DNA from: Algoriphagus marincola DSM 16067
GTDB taxonomy: Bacteria; Bacteroidota; Bacteroidia; Cytophagales; Cyclobacteriaceae
Direction of reading: 5' to 3'
NCBI RefSeq assembly: GCF_000429405.1
Contig: NZ_KE386898.1
Location: 191,631-255,630 of the forward strand
DNA: 64,000 nt
The notes beneath the pieces are model-generated. The model saw nothing but the letters and a program-made list of their open reading frames with translations, was not told the origin of the DNA and did not search any database. The first letter of the stretch is position 1. Every line of letters begins with the position of its first letter. Made by a program: the position numbers and the translations under genes. Shown piece by piece: positions 53,700 through 62,053 of this stretch.

Positions 53700-54062
53700 A
53701 GGGGGTTGGGTTAATGGGTTTTGAGTTATTAATTGTGATGTTCTAAGTTAATGAATTTGAGGGAGATTGTCTTTGGCTAAAGAGATTGCTTCGGGCCATC
53801 TAGGTAAATAATAGCTTTTGGCTTTTTTCTGGCCCTCGCAATGACGTCTAGATCGTTACTTCGAGGTTGCCCGTCACTGCGAGCCTGTCTGCCGACAAGG
53901 CAGGGAGTGGACCGTCACTGCGAGCGAAGCGAAGCCCGCCTCCCGGAGGGCAGGCAGTCCCAAAAAAGGGAAGTACAATTTATGAGATTGCTTCGGGCCA
54001 TCTAGGAAAAAGAATAGCTTTTGGCTTTTGGTCGTGGCCCTCGCAATGACGTAGCTACCGAT
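53700..54062. repeat. Repeat-rich 363-bp gap with direct repeats and GTCACTGCGAG elements
   Basis: A near-identical pair (53782-53847 and 53984-54052) runs from GAGATTGCTTCGGGCCATC to GCAATGACGT. Between them are two copies of CCGTCACTGCGAG (53871-53883, 53912-53924) and GC-rich palindromic pieces (GCCTGTCTGCCGACAAGGCA near 53884; GCCCGCCTCCCGGAGGGCAG near 53934). No credible gene. It resembles the interspersed palindromic elements scattered in many bacterial genomes that read as GTCATTGCGAG...GCAATCTC. Confidence 0.8.
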
Positions 54063-55577
54063 TTAGATCTCCCATCCGCTTCGATACTCCCTTGTAAGCA
54101 ACTGATTTGCTTCTTCATCATTGGTGATTTTGACCAAGTTAGAGTCGAAATCCACCTTTTTTCCTGCTCTCAGCGCAATAGCTCCCAGGTTGATCGTGTC
54201 GGTAATGCATTGAGCACGGGTAAAACTACCTGGAGTTTGTCGCTTTTCCAGCATGGCATCTACCCATTGATCAGTTTTGCGGTCCACTTCACGGGAATTG
54301 ATCCGCTCGGAATCTCGGACGGTCATCATTTTGCTTTCCGGTAAAAGAACGGGGTTTTCTCCACGGAAACCTCCCAGTATTTTTCCTTTGGTACCCACGA
54401 TCATCAAACCTTCATCTGGCGTGTCCTTTCCATCCATTTCCAGTTCTTCCGGTGCAAAAGGCTTCATTCCCCCATCATACCAAAAAAGATCGAAAGCAGG
54501 AAGGGAAGCTTGGGCTGGAAATTGCCACTTGATCGTGCAGCTATCTGGGAAGGCGACGTCATTTTTGACCCATTGGTAGACCTGATTGACTTCCTCACGC
54601 GTAGTGGTTCCAAAAGCCCTTGCGGAAACAGGGCTTCGATCGATGCCTAAAGTTTCAAAAAGCGGAAATAAGCTGTAATGTCCCATATCCGCAACCGATC
54701 CACCGCCGAATTCATACCAACCGCGGAAGACATTATGCGTGTAGTTTTTGTGATAAGGCATATCAGGCACCGGTCCCAGCCAAAGATCCCAATTCAATCC
54801 TTCCGGGACAGGTTGACTTTCAGCAGGCCGCTTGGTCCACTGCTGCCAAACGGGCCTATAGGACCAATTGTGGATTTCTTGCAATTCCCCGATTAGTCCT
54901 GCATCCATCCAAGCTTTGATTTGTCTGTATTCGGGTCGATCGGACCAAGCCAGCAAGTGAGTCACTAACCCAGTATCTTTCGCCTTTTGGATGACCTTTC
55001 TTCCTTCTAGCAGTCTGTTGGCGATGGGCTTGTGGGTAACCACATGCATTTTCTGGTCCATAGCTGCTAAAGCGATTGGCGCATGAGTATGGTCGGGAGT
55101 CATGATTTTGACTACGTCGATTCCACTTTCTTTGGCGAATAGTTCTCGATAGTCTTCGTAGCTCGCGCAGCCTTTGTATTGGCCGGAAGCTTGGTTTTGG
55201 GAGTAATATTTTTCCACATATTCCTGTCCAATATCCCGCCCACCAGGGATCCCTGGTTTGCCTTCCCACCAGGAATCGTCTCCGATGGTTCTTCGAATAT
55301 CATTTCGGATTCCATAAGGTGACCAGTCAAAGTAATCGGTTGAGAATTTATTCACATCGCAGACGGCTACCACCCGCACTTTGGGATTTTGCAAAAGGCT
55401 TCCCATCTCCCTTAATCCCTGGGTTCCGCAACCGATATTGGCTACCGTCAACTGATCGGATGGAGGGATTTTGCCTAATCCCGCGATTACATTTGAAGGG
55501 ACAATGGTGAATGAGGCGGCGAAAGTAGCGGCAGAAGCCAGAAAATCCCGGCGGTTCAAGTGGTTGGATTTAGACAT
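54063..55577 (-). CDS. Exported Gfo/Idh/MocA family oxidoreductase
   Basis: A 504-residue protein with a twin-arginine-type leader (NRRDFLASAATFAASFTIVPSNVIAG). A Rossmann domain follows with the motif VANIGCGTQGLREMG (residues about 44-58), then AVCDVNKFSTDYF and the conserved VVKIMTPDHTHAPIALAAMDQKMHVVTHKPIANRLLEGRKVI, where the family Lys of the EKP motif lies in THKP. The C-terminal half is the GFO_IDH_MocA_C alpha/beta domain. It would oxidise or epimerise sugars with NAD(P); export suggests a tightly bound cofactor. Same strand as the isomerase-like gene downstream. Confidence 0.93.
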   Translation of the reverse strand: MSKSNHLNRRDFLASAATFAASFTIVPSNVIAGLGKIPPSDQLTVANIGCGTQGLREMGSLLQNPKVRVVAVCDVNKFSTDYFDWSPYGIRNDIRRTIGDDSWWEGKPGIPGGRDIGQEYVEKYYSQNQASGQYKGCASYEDYRELFAKESGIDVVKIMTPDHTHAPIALAAMDQKMHVVTHKPIANRLLEGRKVIQKAKDTGLVTHLLAWSDRPEYRQIKAWMDAGLIGELQEIHNWSYRPVWQQWTKRPAESQPVPEGLNWDLWLGPVPDMPYHKNYTHNVFRGWYEFGGGSVADMGHYSLFPLFETLGIDRSPVSARAFGTTTREEVNQVYQWVKNDVAFPDSCTIKWQFPAQASLPAFDLFWYDGGMKPFAPEELEMDGKDTPDEGLMIVGTKGKILGGFRGENPVLLPESKMMTVRDSERINSREVDRKTDQWVDAMLEKRQTPGSFTRAQCITDTINLGAIALRAGKKVDFDSNLVKITNDEEANQLLTREYRSGWEI

Positions 55578-56056
55578 GATTTAGGTTTTTTGGGTTAAAC
55601 CTGAAAAATGTTTTAGAAAATCTACTACAACCTCAAAATGCTTTAAAATCAGACGTTGTACTTCACTTTTCGATTTCACCGTAGCTGTGCTACGACTCAA
55701 TTTCCAAAGTGCTTGATTTTCTCGCATTTTGAGTCTTCGCTACGAATTCTAATACATAATCCAAGTTGGAAATGGAATTTATGGAAATAAGCCAAAAAAG
55801 AGAATCTTTTTCTTTCCAGCTGCCCCCTTGGGTTTTTATCGAAGTAAATTATTATCGTCTGTACAAAGAGTTTCCTGCTTTCGGAAATGCAGGATAAAAA
55901 GTGAAAAAGAATAGTAGAAGAGAACACTACGTTATAAATTTTTTTTATCCTTTAGATAAATAAAAATATTAAACCTTTAGTATGATCTTTCAGTTTAACT
56001 TTTTATTAGAATAAATTCTGCAAAAATAATTGTTTCAAAATTAAATTCTAGAAATT
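55578..56056. other. 479-bp intergenic region before the split lipoprotein gene
   Basis: Mostly AT-rich with no credible gene. It has CGTAGC-TGT-GCTACG (55680-55694), a small hairpin also seen as part of common intergenic repeats. The start of the small lipoprotein gene follows at 56057. No good TAnnTTTG element was found. Confidence 0.5.
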
Positions 56057-56292
56057 ATGAAAACATCAGAAAACATCAGAAAACATCAGAAAACATCATT
56101 TTCTCTTATCAGCTTAAGGAATCTGTTTAGTTTGATTTTAGCGATGTGGTTTTTGGGATCTTGTCAGGAAAATTGTATCCCGCACTTACTTATGGACTGG
56201 GTAAAGGAGCCATAGAAGCCGTGCAAAAATGGGATAAGCCATGGGAAGGTATTCAAAAAGAAGGGAAGTATGCAGTTAAAGCGGTTTGGTAA
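56057..56292 (+). pseudogene. Small lipoprotein gene split by a one-base frameshift
   Basis: From the ATG at 56057 a signal peptide with lipobox is read (...LFSLILAMWFLGSC, Cys at about residue 36), but the frame ends at 56215 after QENCIPHLL. The +2 frame from about 56167 reads on as KLYPALTYGLGKGAIEAVQKWDK to the TAA at 56290-56292, which is protein-like. Adding one A to the four A in GGAAAATTG (56169-56172) would join both into one lipoprotein of about 78 residues. The next gene starts 1 bp after this stop. So the gene is either a pseudogene, a sequencing or assembly error, or recoded. The tandem repeat 56059-56098 lies in its first codons. Confidence 0.6.
56059..56098 (+). repeat. Four perfect 10-bp tandem repeats (GAAAACATCA) at a start codon
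   Basis: Four exact copies of GAAAACATCA begin in the last base of the ATG at 56057. Since 10 is not a multiple of 3, gain or loss of one copy would shift the reading frame of the lipoprotein gene. Confidence 0.9.
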
Positions 56293-56293
56293 T

Positions 56294-57043
56294 ATGAAAG
56301 CGACAGCCATTAGTTTACTTCTGTATTTAGTCTGCAGTAGTGTTTTAGGACAAAATTTATTTTCTGATCCACCGGAAGATTGGAGAAAACTTGATAGGGG
56401 GATGTCCTTGACGTTGGTAATCCCTTCTTTTATGACCTCGCCGCATAGTAATATGAGCCATTTGCTAGTACAAAATGGCTATCCTCCCATCCCCAGGGGT
56501 AGTTTAAATTATGGTTTAGGTCTGGCTTATCGAATAAAAAAATTTGAAATTGGTACAGACTTTTCAGTAGGGAGCCAGGTTTCTACAAATTATGATCAGA
56601 GGTCTGAAATTTTGAGAAGACCTATGACAGTAAACCTTTTTCTGAATTATCATCTGTTTAGGAAAGGCTCATTTACCTTTTATCCCATTCTGGGCTTATC
56701 CATGACAGATACGAATTTGATTGCTTCCAAGCAGTCATCGGTCACTGATGTGAACAGTCTTCTAGAGAATCCGGGAACTTCGGTAAACCTTCAGCATTTT
56801 TCAGGTGGATTGTTAACGGGATTTGGGGTTGCATTAGCGGAGCATTGGGTGGAAAGTACAGGCATCTTTAGGTTAAAGTTTGCTTACCGGGTTCCTTTTG
56901 GAAAAGGCTATGGCTGGGAGTCCTTTTTTGCGAATATCGAACCAAGCAGTCCACTTGATAATTTTCCTTATTTCTTTATTCAATTTGAGATGGGGGTTTT
57001 GGCAAATTGGAAAAAAGGAGATCCATGGATGGATAAATTCTAG
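56294..57043 (+). CDS. Outer-membrane beta-barrel-like hypothetical protein
   Basis: A 249-residue protein starting MKATAISLLLYLVCSSVLGQ (signal peptide). The ATG at 56294 is used because it is 1 bp after the stop of the small lipoprotein frame and opens the signal sequence. Mature part has strand-like segments ending in aromatic residues (GLAYRIKKFEIGTDFSVGSQV, FLNYHLFRKGSFTFYPILGLSM, GVALAEHWV) as in small outer-membrane porin-like proteins. No family recognised. Translational coupling to the upstream split gene suggests a joint function. A terminator follows. Confidence 0.75.
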   Translation: MKATAISLLLYLVCSSVLGQNLFSDPPEDWRKLDRGMSLTLVIPSFMTSPHSNMSHLLVQNGYPPIPRGSLNYGLGLAYRIKKFEIGTDFSVGSQVSTNYDQRSEILRRPMTVNLFLNYHLFRKGSFTFYPILGLSMTDTNLIASKQSSVTDVNSLLENPGTSVNLQHFSGGLLTGFGVALAEHWVESTGIFRLKFAYRVPFGKGYGWESFFANIEPSSPLDNFPYFFIQFEMGVLANWKKGDPWMDKF

Positions 57044-57070
57044 AGTATCCAATGAAGTAATTTTTTAAAG

Positions 57071-57107
57071 CCTGAACTTGGGATTATTTCCAGTTCGGGT
57101 TTTTTTA
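57071..57107 (+). terminator. Rho-independent terminator after the beta-barrel gene
   Basis: Stem CCTGAACT/AGTTCGGG with one G-T pair, followed by seven T. It overlaps the end of the convergent nucleoside hydrolase gene. Confidence 0.8.
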
Positions 57108-58031
57108 CTTTTTCAATAAACTCCAAAACTCCTGGTGCATCTTATCCGCATCGATCTCGGTATAGACTTGGACCACTCGAGGAGTATTTTCCGGAGGAGT
57201 CATGACCGATGAAACCGTCGCCCATTCGGGATGAATGTAAGCCATCACCAATGCCAAATCCCACATCACCCGGGTTTTGTCTTGTGGATTGTGAATGCGC
57301 CAGCGATCAGCCAAAATCTTTTCGATTGCCACGTTTTCATCCAGTCTAGCATAGGTCTCATCCCGGTCAAACTTCAAGGCAAAGGAAGTCGTCGTGGTCA
57401 TGATGGTGAAGTCCAATCCTTCCAGATTCAAAAGATAATCGAAGGCATTTAGATCGCAGCGTATGTTGAATTCACTTTTGTTCCAAGCCCGATTATCAGG
57501 CGTGTACCAAGAACCGAGAGAATATAGCCGAATCTTGTCTTTGATATCCGGTGCCAGCATAAGGGCTGTAGCAATGTTGGTCATGGCCCCGAGGGTCAAT
57601 ACATGAAGCCTTTCATCCCCACTCATTTTTCTTGCTTCGGCGATGATGGCCTGAGCTGCGGGAGAATCTCTCGGGTCCTGCTGTCCCCACGCACGGCCAA
57701 TCTGCCGGTCTGCACCCAAAGGATGGGGAATATCCATTCGTCCCATGGCTGTGAGGATTTCCTCATTGAGTCGCTGACTTTCTTCGACGGGCTTGAGTGT
57801 GGCGGTTTCATAGGCATTCCACTTTTCGAAGACATTCAGATCGGCATTGTTGAAGTGGGCCGAACTCAGCCCGATCAGATCAATTCCCGGCACTTTGACC
57901 AAATAGGCAATTGCATAGAGATCGTCCATTTCATTGCCTGTATCGGAGTCTAGCCAGACTTTTTGCTGGGAGAATGCGAGGCTTTGGATTAAGAAAAGAT
58001 AAGAGAGAACAAGGAAAAAGGGGATTTTCAT
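57105..58031 (-). CDS. Secreted inosine-uridine-type nucleoside hydrolase
   Basis: A 308-residue protein with a signal peptide (MKIPFFLVLSYLFLIQSLAFS). The family motif LDSDTGNEMDD (residues 27-37; D-x-D-x-G-x-x-x-D-D variant) binds the calcium ion. HVLTLGAMTNIATAL and a late DLALVMAYIHPEW follow, as in IU-nucleoside hydrolases. It would cleave nucleosides to sugar and base. The spacing in DTGNEMDD is one residue longer than the usual DTDPGxDD motif, so the substrate range may differ. Exported, unlike E. coli members. Confidence 0.9.
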   Translation of the reverse strand: MKIPFFLVLSYLFLIQSLAFSQQKVWLDSDTGNEMDDLYAIAYLVKVPGIDLIGLSSAHFNNADLNVFEKWNAYETATLKPVEESQRLNEEILTAMGRMDIPHPLGADRQIGRAWGQQDPRDSPAAQAIIAEARKMSGDERLHVLTLGAMTNIATALMLAPDIKDKIRLYSLGSWYTPDNRAWNKSEFNIRCDLNAFDYLLNLEGLDFTIMTTTTSFALKFDRDETYARLDENVAIEKILADRWRIHNPQDKTRVMWDLALVMAYIHPEWATVSSVMTPPENTPRVVQVYTEIDADKMHQEFWSLLKK

Positions 58032-58134
58032 AGGTTTCTAAAGGTTTACCTCCCAAGATAAAAAGATTGTCTCAAAAAGGGTAGGCAAGCTAATTTCCAG
58101 AAAAGCTTATCTTAAGCGAATAAATCAATCCGCC

Positions 58135-59787
58135 ATGCAAAAGCTTGTTCTATTCCTTCTCCTTGGCTTTTTTCTGTTCTCCTGCAAGGAAAAAACTCCC
58201 CAATCGGAACAAATTACCTATCCCGATAGACCCAACATCGTTTGGATCGTCGTGGAGGATATGTCTCCCGAACATCTGGAAAGCTATGGGGGCACAGGAG
58301 GGAAGACGCCCAATCTAAACGCTTTGGCAGCAGAATCTCTGCAATACCAGAATGCCTTTTCTACTGCGGGTGTTTGCGCTCCCAGTCGGGCAGCTTTGAT
58401 CACTGGGACCTATCAAACTTCCATTGGGGCCCATCATATGCGGACTTTGGCTCCATCTGCAGCGGCAGGCGATGCTTATCCTCCAGGATTTAAGGGGTAT
58501 TCTGCCGTTTTGCCTGAAGGAATGTGGCCCTATCCAGTATACTTGAGGATGGCAGGCTATTACGTAAGCAATAATGTGAAGGAGGATTATCAATTCCGAA
58601 GTCCGGGGATGATGTGGGATGAAAGCAGCCGAAATGCCCATTACCGTAACCGGCCTGATAAAAATCAGCCTTTTTTCTCCATTTTCAACTTTACCACCAC
58701 CCATGAGTCCCAGGTTTGGGCTAGAGAAGGTCAGGACAGCTTGCTGGTGGATCCAAAGGACGTGACCGTGCCACCGGTCTATCCGGATGATTCCCTTACC
58801 CGAAGGACGATAGCCCGATTTATCACCAATGTGATGCGGATGGATGCCCAAGTCGGAGAGGTGATTGCCCAGCTGAAAGAAGATGGATTGTACGAGAATA
58901 CGATCATTTTCTTCTATTCCGATCATGGGGATGGGATGCCGTATTTCAAGCGGGAATTGTATGATCGAGGGCTAAAAGTGCCACTTTTGGTGAAAGCACC
59001 TTGGCTGGAAGGAGGAACAAAAACAGATGAATTGGTCAGTTTTGTGGATTTTGGGCCAACACTACTTTCTTTGGCAGGAATTCCCATTCCTGAAAGTATG
59101 CAGGGACAGGCCTTTTTGGGTGAGCAAAAGTCGGAGCCTCGAAAATACATTTATGCCGCCCGGGATCGTATGGACTCCGAATACGATCGGGTAAGGGCAG
59201 TTTCAGATGGACGTTTTAAATACATCAGAAACTACATGCCTGAGAAGCCGAATTACCAAAATATCCAATATCGTCTTCAAAATCCCCTGATGGTTCATTT
59301 GCTCGAACTGAATGAAAATGGGGCACTCAATGAAAATCAAGCCCGCTGGTTTGCCCAAAGCAAGCCTGAGGAAGAGCTGTACGATACCCAAAGCGATCCT
59401 TGGGAGTTTACTAATCTGGTTGGGAATCCAGACTATGCAAAAAAATTAGATGAGCTGCGCAATGCCTACCAGGACTGGATCACAAAATACGGAGATCAAG
59501 GAGCACTCAACGAAATGGAAATGGTGAAGGCTATGTGGAATGGAGCCGAGAATCCACCGGTTACTGCGGAGGCTGCGGTGAGTTTCTCCGAAGGCAAAGT
59601 CACTTTAAGTTGCCCAACTTCTTCAGCTCTGATCGGGTGGAGAAAGTCTGGCAGCGATTCCTGGAAAATCTACACCGGACCTTTTGAGGCAGTGTTGGGA
59701 GATTCCATCTATGTGAATACCCATCGTATTGGGTATGAGGCTGTGGAGGTTTCCATAAAATTGGGTAATACGGATTTAAAAAATTAG
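58135..59787 (+). CDS. Sulfatase (alkaline phosphatase superfamily), exported, with C-terminal extension
   Basis: A 550-residue sulfatase with a lipoprotein-like signal (LFSC at residue 17). VVEDMSPEHLESYG begins the catalytic domain; the modified Cys is Cys81 in CAPSRAA (C-x-P-S-R), converted to formylglycine in active enzymes. Later DHGDGMPYFK binds metal. After the domain the protein has an extra tail of about 75 residues (NPPVTAEAAVSFSEGKVTLSC...GDSIYVNTHRIGY), like a chitobiase-type C-terminal sandwich. It cuts sulfate esters or N-sulfates; substrate unknown. The last 190 bp of the tail region (59536-59726) recur exactly at 62120-62310. Confidence 0.93.
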   Translation: MQKLVLFLLLGFFLFSCKEKTPQSEQITYPDRPNIVWIVVEDMSPEHLESYGGTGGKTPNLNALAAESLQYQNAFSTAGVCAPSRAALITGTYQTSIGAHHMRTLAPSAAAGDAYPPGFKGYSAVLPEGMWPYPVYLRMAGYYVSNNVKEDYQFRSPGMMWDESSRNAHYRNRPDKNQPFFSIFNFTTTHESQVWAREGQDSLLVDPKDVTVPPVYPDDSLTRRTIARFITNVMRMDAQVGEVIAQLKEDGLYENTIIFFYSDHGDGMPYFKRELYDRGLKVPLLVKAPWLEGGTKTDELVSFVDFGPTLLSLAGIPIPESMQGQAFLGEQKSEPRKYIYAARDRMDSEYDRVRAVSDGRFKYIRNYMPEKPNYQNIQYRLQNPLMVHLLELNENGALNENQARWFAQSKPEEELYDTQSDPWEFTNLVGNPDYAKKLDELRNAYQDWITKYGDQGALNEMEMVKAMWNGAENPPVTAEAAVSFSEGKVTLSCPTSSALIGWRKSGSDSWKIYTGPFEAVLGDSIYVNTHRIGYEAVEVSIKLGNTDLKN

Positions 59788-59848
59788 GCAAATCGTGAAC
59801 TAATGGGAAATAATTAGTTCGTTTTTCTGTGAAACATATTCAAATGGT

Positions 59849-60631
59849 CTATTTTTCATGTCCAAGCAGAGGATACAATAAGAAAAGTCCAAAATTCAAG
59901 GTTCGGACCTTAATTGTATCCTCGTAGGTTACAGATTGACTACCTCCGGGACTTGTACGGGGAAATATAGAGTAGTCAAAATCAGCCCGTTGATAACTGG
60001 CTTCCAAGCCTAATTGAAATTTCCCTATAGCCCTGGATACTTGCAGATTTCCTCCCGCTGTAATAGAGGATGAATTGGGTCTAGAGCCGACATGAGCCCA
60101 TGTAAGAGTTTCGTTACCAACTGACCTTACCATCTCGTAATAAGGGTAGTTGATCTGTCCATAGCCTAGAAATATTCCCGATCGATATTCCCAACTTCCT
60201 TTTTTTAAAAAATATCCCAGTCCGGGAGTGATTGATAGCATGTTGTTATTTTCATGAGAAAAGCGAAAATCCAATCCGTAAAGATCATTGACGAAATCCT
60301 CCATTTCGGTAACAGAGATCGGATTGTTTGTAACACCTGATCTAAGAAATACATAAAAGTGACTGGCGAAATGATAATTAAGAGTTCCGTGAATAGAATA
60401 GCCTACTTTTGCAAATCCATTACTAGCCTTTGAAATACTCGCAAGATTGGGTATGCTGGAATCTGGAAAATAAATCGCAGCCTCTTCCATATTATTTCCT
60501 CCGAATACACCCAATGGAAAGGCAGGGCCTGCACTAACAGACAAGGAGATTCTTTGAGGTGGATTTTCCTGGGAAAAGGAAGATTGAAGCATAAAGCCAA
60601 AGAATAAAAGCAGAAGAAAAAGATTTTTCAT
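59849..60631 (-). CDS. Outer-membrane beta-barrel protein
   Basis: A 260-residue protein with a signal peptide (MKNLFLLLLFFGFMLQSSFS). The mature part reads ISLSVSAGPAFPLGVFGG...GYSIHGTLNYHFASHFYVFLRSGV...LNFGLFLLYPLLG with alternating strand patterns, the feature of 8-10-strand outer-membrane proteins (OMP_b-brl/porin-like). It is 6 bp downstream of the T9SS protein gene on the same strand. No function is inferred beyond an outer-membrane place. Confidence 0.85.
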   Translation of the reverse strand: MKNLFLLLLFFGFMLQSSFSQENPPQRISLSVSAGPAFPLGVFGGNNMEEAAIYFPDSSIPNLASISKASNGFAKVGYSIHGTLNYHFASHFYVFLRSGVTNNPISVTEMEDFVNDLYGLDFRFSHENNNMLSITPGLGYFLKKGSWEYRSGIFLGYGQINYPYYEMVRSVGNETLTWAHVGSRPNSSSITAGGNLQVSRAIGKFQLGLEASYQRADFDYSIFPRTSPGGSQSVTYEDTIKVRTLNFGLFLLYPLLGHEK

Positions 60632-60637
60632 AGGGAG

Positions 60638-61927
60638 CTATTTTGATAGGATTAATCGTTCTTGATGAATCATTTTCCCTTCAAAACTTATTTTAAGGAT
60701 ATAATCACCTTTTGGCAAGTCCGAAATATCAATTTTTTCACCACCTCTATAGCCTGAGATTTCCGACTTTGAGTTAGCATCAATTCCTTGAATTAGTAAA
60801 TCAAAGGTCATGTCTTTACTTAGATCAATGGTTAATTCCTCAGAGGATGGATTTGGATAAACCTTGAAAGATCCAAAATTAAAAAAGCTGACATTTCTAG
60901 TGGATAAAATTGTCGATCCATTTCTCGCAGTTATCTTAAAACTAATGCTTCCACCTGAAACCATATTAAAAGTAACGTAATTTCCGGCGGTATTGATGGT
61001 TGTAATACTTCCCGACGTTCTTTCCCAAGTAAATGAATTGGCATTGGGGCAAGTTACGGTTGAAGTTACGTTTCCTATACCAATCTGATTAGTTGAATTT
61101 AAATTAACTCCTGTATTGCTACCTATAGAATAGTCTCCTTCGAGGCAAACATTAGTTTGGATTGTAAGAGTAATTTCTTGGATTTTGGACTGGCCGCAAC
61201 TCGAGCTAATTGTTAATCGAAGTTTGGCTGTACCACTATGGATTGGAGTAACAGTGACAGTGGACTGATTTGTTGAAGAGGAAATGATGGCTTTTGAGTA
61301 CCCTTCAACGATTGACCAATTATAAGTAACACCCGGTCGGTTAATTACATTGTAAGATACAGCATTTGTCCCGATTATTGTTTGAGGGCTGCCGGTAATT
61401 GGTCCAACGTAGGTCCAAAATTCAGGTGAACCTATTACTTGGCCACCTTGATAAAGGTGATAGAAGGATTGGTTTAGATTATGAGCTACCAAAGGGCCTT
61501 CTGTTCCATATTTGGAAATGTATTTTACGAAAGATCCTCCGACTACCTCTCTGACCGCCGAATGTTCTGAACCAATTAGGTTATAAAAGGCAATATTAGC
61601 ATCCGCTTCATTACAGACCTGTAAATACTTGCCACTATTTTTAAAATCTGAAGCTGACTTGACACCTTGAGATGTGGGGCATGAATATGGAGCAGGAAGG
61701 AAAGTTTTATTCCATCCAGGAGAAGTACAGCCATTTTCGAAATAACTCATTACAAACCCGTGGCAGTTATAATTAGCACCTACGTGGCAATCAGAGAGTC
61801 TTTTAGACCCGTACAAGGATTCGTTTATTTTCCAGAAACTGTTACTTTGATCAGAAAAGCATACTGCTTGAGAAAAAGCAAGACTCCAATTAAGGAATAG
61901 TGATAGGATTAATACAAGTTTTTTCAT
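60638..61927 (-). CDS. T9SS-secreted protein with putative Cys-His (papain-like) domain and PKD-like repeats
   Basis: A 429-residue protein with a signal peptide (MKKLVLILSLFLNWSLAFSQ; the ATG at 61927 is chosen over 61942). Residues about 25-175 carry NYNCHGFVMSY (Cys55-His56), SEHSAVREV (His122) and VKYISKYGTEGPLVAH (His149), a pattern like the NCHGYAW...DHSAI...ISKWG proteins of Bacteroidota, probably a CHAP/papain-like fold. Two PKD/Ig-like domains follow (about 178-265 and 275-350). The end is a type A T9SS sorting domain (YPNPSSEELTIDL...DLPKGDYILKISF). So it is likely exported across the outer membrane by T9SS and may act as a cysteine peptidase or amidase. Confidence 0.8.
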   Translation of the reverse strand: MKKLVLILSLFLNWSLAFSQAVCFSDQSNSFWKINESLYGSKRLSDCHVGANYNCHGFVMSYFENGCTSPGWNKTFLPAPYSCPTSQGVKSASDFKNSGKYLQVCNEADANIAFYNLIGSEHSAVREVVGGSFVKYISKYGTEGPLVAHNLNQSFYHLYQGGQVIGSPEFWTYVGPITGSPQTIIGTNAVSYNVINRPGVTYNWSIVEGYSKAIISSSTNQSTVTVTPIHSGTAKLRLTISSSCGQSKIQEITLTIQTNVCLEGDYSIGSNTGVNLNSTNQIGIGNVTSTVTCPNANSFTWERTSGSITTINTAGNYVTFNMVSGGSISFKITARNGSTILSTRNVSFFNFGSFKVYPNPSSEELTIDLSKDMTFDLLIQGIDANSKSEISGYRGGEKIDISDLPKGDYILKISFEGKMIHQERLILSK

Positions 61928-62053
61928 TTTAAAAGTATTCAAATAAATTTATTTTAAGAAATCGACAAAAACAATAGGTAACCAAATTTTAAGGTTTAAA
62001 AATTTAGATAATTTATTCTTTTAGAATGAAATAGTTTAAAGTGGTAATGCCTC

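Noticed and set aside
55697-55927. 76-codon minus-strand frame before the split lipoprotein gene
   Set aside because: No motif and no good start context in an AT-rich intergenic region.
56059-56098. Possible CRISPR-like repeat
   Set aside because: Units are 10 bp and directly adjacent, without spacers; no cas gene in the window.
58315-58926. 203-codon minus-strand frame inside the sulfatase gene
   Set aside because: Antisense to the conserved catalytic domain; no motif.
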